A stretch of 5,425 bases of DNA from contig JAHEAS010000287.1 in assembly GCA_024642645.1 (NCBI GenBank), positions 1 to 5,425 on the forward strand, in the 5' to 3' direction. The notes beneath the pieces were generated by a model, which saw nothing but the letters and a program-made list of their open reading frames with translations, was not told the DNA's origin and did not search any database. How positions within the stretch are numbered: position 1 is the first letter of the stretch; each line of letters opens with the position of its first letter. The translations under genes and the position numbers were made by a program. Positions 1-5,425 of the stretch are shown here, in pieces. The stretch is from Saprospirales bacterium. GTDB taxonomy: Bacteria > Bacteroidota > Bacteroidia > Chitinophagales > Saprospiraceae.

Positions 1-716
1 CCGGGAGAAGGGTAGGGCAGGCTATACTCACACCATTATTGAGTGGGATTCGCACTCGGTATGGGTTCCAGCAGTTGGAAGTGGTGGATAGAAGGGGGAA
101 TTGGGCAGTGCGAGGTATCGTAAACCCGACTGACGAAACACCGACAGGTGCTCAAGTAGGCGAAGGTTCAGCAAATGACAGTACGCCAAGACAAACTACA
201 CAATCACCACTTACCTACCAAACTGTACAGCGAGGAAGTGAAACTTGGCGAATAGCGCAGGGCGATTTAAGGGTTATGCCCAGAAGTCAAAGACTCAGGG
301 ATGAATCGTCACAGCGCAGAGTTTCTGGCGGAACAGGAGATGACGCCGGACACTTGATTGGCAACTTGTTTGGAGGCTCGGGCGGTGTAGAAAATTTAAC
401 CCCGCAGAACTGGATACAAAATCGGTATGGTACTTTTAGGGCACAGGAGCGAAGATGGAGGGAGCAAATCGAAGCTGGCGCTCAAATTTGGGCAAGCGTG
501 ACAGATAAGTACCGCCAAGATGAGGACAGGCCGTATGTGCGGGAGGTGGAATACCGAACCACGATAACAGGCCAAGGGACTACCACCCATAGTCTGACTT
601 TTGCCAATACGCATACCCCCAGAAGCAGGTTGAATCAGGGAATTGCACCTACCGTTGATACGCCCCAAACAGACAACGTCATAAACGTGGATTTCAGAAA
701 TCGCAGAAGAACCTGA
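1..716 (+). CDS. C-terminal part of a toxin-like protein with DNA/RNA non-specific endonuclease (Endonuclea_NS_2-like) domain, 5' partial
   Basis: The frame is open from the left edge (first full codon at base 3) to TGA at 714-716. A TTG at 39 is the first possible start inside the window, but open sequence before it and the domain layout suggest the true start lies further left. Residue numbers count from that TTG. Residues 1-35 (RTRYGF, WAVRGIVNP) resemble the linker that precedes toxin domains in large eCIS cargo proteins with DUF4157; this is recalled family style, not a search. Residues 36-65 are Thr/Gln/Ser-rich spacer. Residues about 98-155 match the beta-beta-alpha-metal nuclease pattern: GDDAGHLIG with likely catalytic His105, then GGSGGVENLTPQN with the expected metal-binding Asn, then NRYGTFRAQERRW. 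The family cleaves DNA and RNA with a divalent metal. The tail is basic and polar. The next gene starts two bases after the stop, implying one operon. Nuclease call fairly firm; eCIS cargo role inferred. Confidence 0.75.
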   Translation, partial: GRRVGQAILTPLLSGIRTRYGFQQLEVVDRRGNWAVRGIVNPTDETPTGAQVGEGSANDSTPRQTTQSPLTYQTVQRGSETWRIAQGDLRVMPRSQRLRDESSQRRVSGGTGDDAGHLIGNLFGGSGGVENLTPQNWIQNRYGTFRAQERRWREQIEAGAQIWASVTDKYRQDEDRPYVREVEYRTTITGQGTTTHSLTFANTHTPRSRLNQGIAPTVDTPQTDNVINVDFRNRRRT

Positions 717-718
717 TT

Positions 719-1309
719 ATGAAGAGCAAAAGAAAATCTAGTTCCGTTGGTTCGAGGATTAGTAGCGGCAAGCTTGCTTCCCCTTTCTTCCGCCCCGCCC
801 CCAACTTCATCGCTCATGGCGGCGGACGGGCAGGCTCCTTGCGCATTGAGGGTAGGACCGCTGCCAATTATTCCCATGCACACACCTCTCAAAATGAGAC
901 CGTGACACCCGCCACAGGTTGTGGGCGATGTGGGAGGGGGGCGCCTTGTGTTGAAATATCGGGTGAAGTAGTATCCACATTTACCACAAACCCGGTCGTA
1001 ACCTTGCCCAGGGCTTCCCAATTCAGGGGCTTGAACGACTGTCAACGGCAACGGGTACAGGATGGTATTGACAACGTGCTTTCTCCCCACGAAGACCGAC
1101 ATGTGGCCATTTTTAGAACTTATGACGGTGAATTGACCACACCATTTACCTTTAAACTATGTCAAAATCAAAGGGTCTTTAACGGCCGTGTCAGGGCTGT
1201 GCATACCCAAATAGAACGGCAACGGAGAGCACAGGTACAGGCGGCAAGTGTCGCACTTGACACGCCTCCTTTCTTTTTCAACGTTGACCTCACCAACTGT
1301 CCAGACTAA
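719..1309 (+). CDS. Small HEDRH (HExxH) zinc-protease-like protein, putative eCIS cargo
   Basis: No named family is recognised with certainty. The 196-residue product starts with a basic Ser/Lys/Arg-rich stretch (1-20) and the motif SPFFRPAPNF (21-30), which resembles N-terminal leaders of Bacteroidota eCIS-associated DUF4157 proteins. There is no hydrophobic signal peptide or membrane segment. A Gly/Cys cluster follows (C68, C71, C77; CGRC), and further cysteines lie at 108, 148 and 194, six in all. The core at about 105-150 contains CQRQRVQDGIDNVLSPHEDRH, with H124-E125-x-x-H128 fitting the zincin HExxH signature and a helix leading into it. This is reminiscent of DUF922-type putative Zn proteases. 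A third zinc ligand is not obvious; E166 or H162 are candidates. A charged helix (about 157-180) and PPFFFNVD close the protein. It begins two bases after the nuclease stop, and its TAA overlaps the ATPase ATG, so translation is probably coupled. It could be a second cargo, a maturation peptidase or, less likely, immunity. Confidence 0.7.
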   Translation: MKSKRKSSSVGSRISSGKLASPFFRPAPNFIAHGGGRAGSLRIEGRTAANYSHAHTSQNETVTPATGCGRCGRGAPCVEISGEVVSTFTTNPVVTLPRASQFRGLNDCQRQRVQDGIDNVLSPHEDRHVAIFRTYDGELTTPFTFKLCQNQRVFNGRVRAVHTQIERQRRAQVQAASVALDTPPFFFNVDLTNCPD

Positions 1310-2634
1310 TGCAAAATCAGTCCGCCAACCTTAACCTTGCCCTCGATTGGCTGCGTGCAGTAGCAGCTGGCAGTTTGAAAATGCATGCCCGTCAAGTCGA
1401 TAGTTTCGAGGTTGAATCGTTGGATTTTTTCAAAACAGCTACAGGCCTGTCCAATTTCATCGAACAATTTAACCCATCCTACGAGGAGTTTGTCGTGCTC
1501 ATGTTGGGGCTTGCACCCTCGCTGCAGCCTGGTGTTTTTCACCAACTCATTGCCGAACACCTGCCCAATGGTGGCGACTTTCCAGAATTCGGTGGTGTCA
1601 AAGGCCAAAACCACCGGGACATCTTGCCCACTGGCGAAACTGCCCAGTTCATCCTTGCTGGCGACGACCTCGAAAAGCGGCTCAATGTCCACCAACTGTT
1701 CAGCACCGACCACTGGTTTCACCAAAAAGGCATCCTGAGTTTAGACGCTGTGCCACCCGGAGAACCTATGATGAGCGGCCGCATCATCCTTGACCCCGAA
1801 GTATTGGAAATGCTGACGCTTGGCAAGGTCAGCAAACCACGTTTCAGCACAGATTTTCCGGCAGAATACATCCAGACTGGCATGGAGTGGGACGATTTGG
1901 TTCTCGCTCCAGGAACACTTCGGCAAATTCACGAAATAGAAAGCTGGGTGCGGCACCAAGCTACCTTCTTCGAAACTTGGGGCATGAGTCGGAAAATAAA
2001 ACCAGGCTATCGGGTACTTTTTCATGGCCCTTCTGGGACAGGGAAAACACTGACAGCCACACTGCTCGGCAAGTCCACAAAACGGGATGTGTTCAAAATT
2101 GACCTCTCGATGGTGGTCTCCAAATACATCGGCGAGACGGAGAAGAATCTTGCCCGCCTCTTCGACAAGGCGCAAAACAAGGACTGGATTCTTTTTTTTG
2201 ATGAGGCCGACGCCCTGTTCGGCAAGCGCACCGGTATCCGGGACGCCCACGACAAGTACGCCAACCAAGAAGTTAGCTACCTGCTGCAACGCATCGAGAC
2301 ATACCCGGGCCTCACCATTCTTGCCTCCAATTTTAAGAGCAATATTGACGATGCGTTCCTCCGGCGCTTTCAGGCGATGGTTTTTTTTCCCGTACCAAAT
2401 GTGGAAGAGCGTTTTAAACTCTGGCAAAAAGCTTTCCCGCCCAATGTGAAGTTGGATGAAAAAATTGATTGGAAAAGGTTGTCCCAACAATATGAACTCA
2501 CCGGGGCCAGTATCATGAACATCGTCCAATATTGCTGCATCAGGGCGCTTGAGCAGGGCCTGGAGGTCATTTCAGTGGAAAATTTGATGAGCGGAATCAG
2601 AAACGAGTTCGTCAAAGAAGGGAAAATTGTCTAG
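1309..2634 (+). CDS. AAA+ ATPase, eCIS-associated (Afp15-like)
   Basis: A 441-residue ATPase with one AAA module after a family-specific N-terminal region (about 1-190, rich in short helices, no membrane segment). AAA signatures appear in order: Walker A GPSGTGKT at 240-247; SKYIGETEKNL at 271-281, the usual pore-loop-like segment; Walker B ILFFDEADALFG at 294-305 with catalytic D298/E299; sensor 1 ILASN ending at N341; DDAFLRRF with likely arginine fingers R352/R353; sensor 2-like LTGAS at about 397-401. All are intact, so it should bind and hydrolyse ATP as an oligomeric ring. In eCIS loci a cytoplasmic ATPase of this layout (Afp15 in the antifeeding prophage) is thought to help assemble or terminate the particle or handle cargo; that role is transferred from the family. 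The ATG overlaps the upstream stop (TAATG), so the start is well supported by coupling. Membership in the wider bacterial AAA group without eCIS remains possible, because no structural eCIS gene is in view. Confidence 0.85.
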   Translation: MQNQSANLNLALDWLRAVAAGSLKMHARQVDSFEVESLDFFKTATGLSNFIEQFNPSYEEFVVLMLGLAPSLQPGVFHQLIAEHLPNGGDFPEFGGVKGQNHRDILPTGETAQFILAGDDLEKRLNVHQLFSTDHWFHQKGILSLDAVPPGEPMMSGRIILDPEVLEMLTLGKVSKPRFSTDFPAEYIQTGMEWDDLVLAPGTLRQIHEIESWVRHQATFFETWGMSRKIKPGYRVLFHGPSGTGKTLTATLLGKSTKRDVFKIDLSMVVSKYIGETEKNLARLFDKAQNKDWILFFDEADALFGKRTGIRDAHDKYANQEVSYLLQRIETYPGLTILASNFKSNIDDAFLRRFQAMVFFPVPNVEERFKLWQKAFPPNVKLDEKIDWKRLSQQYELTGASIMNIVQYCCIRALEQGLEVISVENLMSGIRNEFVKEGKIV

Positions 2635-2683
2635 TTGGCAGTGTGCAGTCAAGAACTATTAACTTTGTCCCAGACTGCTAACT
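2633..2683. repeat. Imperfect inverted repeat at the ATPase/rnhB boundary
   Basis: AGTTGGCAGT (2633-2642) and ACTGCTAACT (2674-2683) are complementary at 9 of 10 positions with a 31-base loop. An alternative pairing is GCAGTC (2645-2650) with GACTGC (2673-2678). GAACTGCAAACT at 2687-2698 is a further copy of the same word, so the gap consists largely of variants of one unit. There is no T-tract on the + strand after the stem, so a classical intrinsic terminator is not supported. Confidence 0.4.
2635..2667 (+). promoter_or_regulatory. Candidate Bacteroidota-type promoter for rnhB
   Basis: TAACTTTG at 2660-2667 is an exact match to the Bacteroidota -7 consensus TAnnTTTG. A TTG at 2635-2637, directly after the ATPase stop codon, is a possible -33 core with a 22-base gap, at the long end of what is usual. 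Transcription would start around 2674, leaving about a 30-base leader before the rnhB ATG at 2705. It would let rnhB be transcribed independently of the accessory genes. The match is by eye only. Confidence 0.4.
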
Positions 2684-2704
2684 GACGAACTGCAAACTTC
2701 AAAA

Positions 2705-3331
2705 ATGCTACTTCCTTTTTTCAACGAACTAGAAACCGAAGCCGGCTGCGACGAAGCCGGCCGTGGCTGCCTCGCTGGTCCAGTCTTTGCAGCGGCTGTC
2801 ATCTTGCCAAAGGATTTTGCCCACCCATTTCTGAACGACTCAAAGCAACTCACAGAGAATCAGCGGGTTGAACTTCGGTACATCATCGAAGATGCGGCAC
2901 TGGCATGGTCGGTCGTACAGCTCGAACCCATCGAAATTGACCAACTGAATATCCTCTGGGCATCGGTGGAGGGGATGCACCGGGCCATTGCGAAGTTGAA
3001 AAAAAAGCCAACGTCGTTGTTGATTGACGGCAACCGGTTCAAACCGTACCCCGGTATCCCGCACCATTGTATGGTGAAGGGGGACGCACGCTTCCTCAGT
3101 ATTGCAGCTGCTTCTGTGTTGGCCAAAACATATCGTGACCAATACATGCTTTCATTGTCTATCAAATACCCGCAGTACGGCTGGGAGCAAAACAAAGGCT
3201 ATCCGACCAAGTTTCACCGAGAAGCTATTCGGCGGCATGGCGTCACACCTGAGCATCGGCGGTCATTTCGGCTCCTGCCAGCTTCGGAACTTTCCGCTGG
3301 GGAACAGCAAGCATTGTTCAACGGCATTTAA
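2705..3331 (+). CDS. rnhB: Ribonuclease HII
   Basis: A complete 208-residue protein of normal length for bacterial RNase HII, a cytoplasmic enzyme that cuts the RNA strand of RNA-DNA hybrids and nicks 5' of single ribonucleotides misincorporated into DNA (ribonucleotide excision repair). Family motifs are all present: GCDEAGRGCLAGPVFAAAV with catalytic D16 and E17; NDSKQLT (44-50); LLIDGN with D108; VKGDARFLSIAAASVLAKTYRD with D127 as the fourth acidic metal ligand and conserved D145; and the C-terminal YGWEQNKGYPTKFHREAI and GVTPEHRRSF blocks. The ATG at 2705 places the first motif at residues 14-21, the usual position, which supports this start. No Shine-Dalgarno is evident, as usual in Bacteroidota. 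The upstream gap is 70 bases with its own candidate promoter, so it need not belong to the accessory operon. Nothing is truncated or missing. Confidence 0.97.
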   Translation: MLLPFFNELETEAGCDEAGRGCLAGPVFAAAVILPKDFAHPFLNDSKQLTENQRVELRYIIEDAALAWSVVQLEPIEIDQLNILWASVEGMHRAIAKLKKKPTSLLIDGNRFKPYPGIPHHCMVKGDARFLSIAAASVLAKTYRDQYMLSLSIKYPQYGWEQNKGYPTKFHREAIRRHGVTPEHRRSFRLLPASELSAGEQQALFNGI

Positions 3332-3347
3332 AATACAAATGGCAAAA

Positions 3348-3382
3348 AACAATTCGACAATTCAACAATCAAACAATTCAAC
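3348..3382. repeat. Degenerate short tandem repeat (ACAATTC-like)
   Basis: The rnhB-sucA gap (3332-3465) opens with about four imperfect copies of a 7-9 base unit: ACAATTCG, ACAATTCA, ACAATCAA, ACAATTCA. The rest of the gap shows no gene, no convincing hairpin-plus-T terminator and no exact TAnnTTTG element. Such A/C-rich short repeats are frequent in intergenic DNA of this phylum and may be slippage products with no function. Confidence 0.5.
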
Positions 3383-3465
3383 TTGCCGATATTAGCGCCC
3401 GTTTTGGGAAACCTCCAACAATCTCGGACGTTACCATTCAAAATTAACTCAACTACAACGATAAA

Positions 3466-5425
3466 ATGACTGATTTCTCATTCATTGCAAACGCACATCC
3501 CGCTTTCATTGACTCCATGTACGAGCAGTACACTGCCAATCCAGCGGCAGTAGAAGATAGCTGGCGCCTGTTCTTCAAGGGCTTCGACTACGGCTTCAAT
3601 GCTGGCGAAACGAATGGCCAACCAGCCACCAATGGAAATGGAGCCGCCCACGTCACACCAGGAGATATTGACTTGGATGAACTCCGTGTGTTGGCGTTGA
3701 TTTTTGGCTACCGCAACAGAGGCCACCTCAAATCAACCACAAACCCGTTGAAAGCCCGGAAAAACAGGCATCCTTATATTGACTTGTCTGATTTCAACTT
3801 GGCTCCGATAAACCTTGACAAACCCTACTCGGCAGGCAAGGAAATCGGCATGGAAAAAGCGAAGCTGCGTGATATTATCGCCCAACTTGAAAAAGTCTAT
3901 TGTGGCAATATCGGGTTTGAGTACCACCACATTCAAGAACGAGACAAACGCCGTTGGCTACGGCGTCGAATCGAATCCCAAAGCCCAGAAACACAATGGG
4001 GCCTGACGCTCGACGAAAAGAAGCGCATTTTGCAAAAACTCAACGGGGCGACTGTGTTCGAACAGTTTTTGCATAAAAAATTCATTGGTCAAAAACGTTT
4101 TTCATTGGAGGGCGGCGAGACAACGATTGCTGCCCTTGATGCCATCATCACAGAAGCTGCCAATGCTGGCGTTGTGGAAGTGGTGTTCGGTATGGCGCAC
4201 CGGGGAAGGCTGAACGTCCTGGCTAACATCCTGGGTAAAACCTACGAGCAGATTTTTACGGAGTTCGAAGGTGAAATGCCCGAAGACCAGAGCTTTGGCG
4301 ACGGTGACGTGAAGTACCATCTTGGTTTTTCTTCGCAAGTAACTACACCGCACGACAAGCAAATCTACTTGAAACTGGTGCCAAACCCCTCCCACCTCGA
4401 AGCTGTGAACCCAGTGGTGGAAGGCTTTGCGAGGGCTAAAGCTGACGTACTCTACGCAAGCGAGTACGATCGCATTTTACCCGTTTTGATTCATGGCGAT
4501 GCAGCAGTGGCCGGTCAAGGCATAGTGTACGAATGCCTTCAAATGAGCCTACTGAAAGGTTATGAAACAGGAGGAACGCTCCATTTCGTCATCAACAACC
4601 AAATTGGTTTCACGACCAATTGGGAGGATGCCCGTTCTTCGACCTATTGCACAAGCCTTGCCGCCACAGTGCAGGCACCTGTTTTCCATGTAAACGGCGA
4701 CGACCCAGAGGCTGTGATTTTTTGTTGCAAACTGGCGATGGAATACCGTCAGGAATACAACTCCGACGTGTTCATCGATATGGTTTGCTACCGCAAACAT
4801 GGGCATAATGAAGGCGATGACCCGAAGTTTACCCAACCGCTTTTGTACGACCTCATTAATGCCCATGCAGACCCAAGGGAAGTTTATAGCAAACGCCTTA
4901 TTGAACGGGGCGACGTACACAAGGAAATAGCAGAGCGGATGGAGAAAGAGTACTGGGACCAAATGCAGGCGCGGCTCGACAACCAGAAACAACACAAACT
5001 GCCATACGAATATCAGGAAAGTGAACTGGCTTGGAAGAGCCTCCGCAAAACTACCACACCGGAAGATTTTGATGAGTCGCCCTTGACAGGCATTGACAAA
5101 AAGGTAGTTGATAAAATCCTCAAGCACTTACACGAGTACCCGAAAGACTTCAAACCTATCAGTAAGTTCAGCCGGATTTTGAAAGGGTCGAAAGCGCTCT
5201 GGGAAGCTGACAAGTTGGACTGGGCACTCGGTGAGCTACTTGCCTATGGCTCGCTTTTGCTCGAAGGCAATGATGTGCGGCTAAGTGGACAAGACGTTAA
5301 GCGGGGCACTTTTTCCCATCGCCATGCCGTGCTGCACGAAGAGGATACGAACCAAGAGTACAACCGCTTGGATGACATGAGCGAAACACAGGGCAAGTTT
5401 CATATTTACAATTCGCTGTTGAGTG
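3466..5425 (+). CDS. sucA: 2-oxoglutarate dehydrogenase E1 component, 3' partial
   Basis: An open frame of 653 codons from ATG at 3466 runs off the right edge; full-length family members have roughly 900-950 residues, so about the last third is missing. The product is the ThDP-dependent E1 subunit that decarboxylates 2-oxoglutarate and passes succinyl to the lipoyl group of E2 (SucB) in the TCA cycle. The N-terminal segment FIDSMYEQYTANPAAVEDSW (14-33) is the typical E1o start and supports this ATG; residues 46-66 are a Gly/Asn/Ala-rich linker. Core motifs follow: GMAHRGRLNVLANILGK (242-258), KYHLGFSS (283-290), PNPSHLEAVNP (307-316), HGDAAVAGQG (343-352) with FVINNQIGFTT (374-384) forming the ThDP/Mg site (D345 and N378 likely metal ligands), HVNGDDPEAV (408-417), YRKHGHNEGDDPKFTQP (442-458) and RLSGQDVKRGTFSHRHAVLH (605-624). 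No motif is broken. sucB is often the next gene, but would lie outside. No clear ribosome binding site is visible. Confidence 0.97.
   Translation, partial: MTDFSFIANAHPAFIDSMYEQYTANPAAVEDSWRLFFKGFDYGFNAGETNGQPATNGNGAAHVTPGDIDLDELRVLALIFGYRNRGHLKSTTNPLKARKNRHPYIDLSDFNLAPINLDKPYSAGKEIGMEKAKLRDIIAQLEKVYCGNIGFEYHHIQERDKRRWLRRRIESQSPETQWGLTLDEKKRILQKLNGATVFEQFLHKKFIGQKRFSLEGGETTIAALDAIITEAANAGVVEVVFGMAHRGRLNVLANILGKTYEQIFTEFEGEMPEDQSFGDGDVKYHLGFSSQVTTPHDKQIYLKLVPNPSHLEAVNPVVEGFARAKADVLYASEYDRILPVLIHGDAAVAGQGIVYECLQMSLLKGYETGGTLHFVINNQIGFTTNWEDARSSTYCTSLAATVQAPVFHVNGDDPEAVIFCCKLAMEYRQEYNSDVFIDMVCYRKHGHNEGDDPKFTQPLLYDLINAHADPREVYSKRLIERGDVHKEIAERMEKEYWDQMQARLDNQKQHKLPYEYQESELAWKSLRKTTTPEDFDESPLTGIDKKVVDKILKHLHEYPKDFKPISKFSRILKGSKALWEADKLDWALGELLAYGSLLLEGNDVRLSGQDVKRGTFSHRHAVLHEEDTNQEYNRLDDMSETQGKFHIYNSLLS

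Noticed and set aside
2..91. Alternative + frame at the left edge (protein-like stretch ending at TAG 89-91), suggesting a possible frameshift into the nuclease frame
   Set aside because: The nuclease frame is itself open to the left edge and its residues there (RTRYGF, WAVRGIVNP) fit a plausible linker, so no frameshift is needed. Upstream sequence would settle it.
2192..2388. Two runs of eight T (2192-2199 and 2381-2388) in the ATPase gene as possible slippage or phase-variation tracts
   Set aside because: Both encode Phe codons in or beside conserved AAA segments, the frame is intact throughout, and tracts of eight are short for phase variation.
1741..2529. Long minus-strand open frame (262 codons) opposite the ATPase gene
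   Set aside because: It is antisense to a region with intact AAA+ motifs on the + strand, and its translation shows no recognisable domain; it is a shadow frame.
2999..3007. AAAAAAAAG tract in rnhB as a possible -1 programmed frameshift site
   Set aside because: The zero frame gives a full-length normal RNase HII, and no stimulatory Shine-Dalgarno or clear downstream hairpin was seen.
3403..3439. TTTG (3403-3406) and TACCATTC (3432-3439) as a promoter for sucA
   Set aside because: The -7 candidate deviates from TAnnTTTG at two positions and the gap of 25 bases is too long; too weak to annotate.
4549..5127. Minus-strand open frame of 192 codons opposite sucA
   Set aside because: It lies wholly inside strongly conserved sucA sequence on the + strand and has no recognisable features.

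Overview
The window looks like a piece of a Bacteroidota chromosome, possibly from the Saprospiria/Chitinophagia side. This is an inference from three things: gene starts lack clear Shine-Dalgarno sequences, one intergenic gap carries a perfect TAnnTTTG (Bacteroidota-type) -7 element, and the style of the proteins fits. No marker here fixes the genus. All genes are on the + strand and coding density is high. The longest gap between genes is 134 bases, so there is no gene-free stretch over 300 bases.

Left part (1-2634): three tightly packed accessory genes that read as the end of an extracellular contractile injection system (eCIS; phage-tail-like, Afp/PVC/MAC family) cargo module. (a) The C-terminal part of a toxin-like protein with a linker and a DNA/RNA non-specific endonuclease domain (GDDAGH motif); its 5' end lies outside the window. 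(b) Two bases later, a 196-residue protein with a low-complexity basic N-terminus containing a PFF motif, six cysteines and an HEDRH (HExxH) zinc-protease-like motif. (c) Overlapping by one base (TAATG), a 441-residue AAA+ ATPase of the kind found in eCIS loci (Afp15-like). No tail tube, sheath or baseplate genes are visible, so the eCIS link rests on the ATPase and the style of the two cargo-like proteins.

Right part (2705-5425): housekeeping genes. rnhB (ribonuclease HII) is complete with all catalytic acidic residues. After a 134-base gap with a degenerate ACAATTC-like repeat comes sucA (2-oxoglutarate dehydrogenase E1), which runs off the right edge after 653 codons. The 70-base gap between the ATPase and rnhB holds a candidate promoter and an imperfect inverted repeat, and marks the accessory/housekeeping boundary.

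The most interesting item is the small HEDRH protein between a nuclease toxin and the ATPase. It could be a second cargo, a processing peptidase, or less likely an immunity protein.
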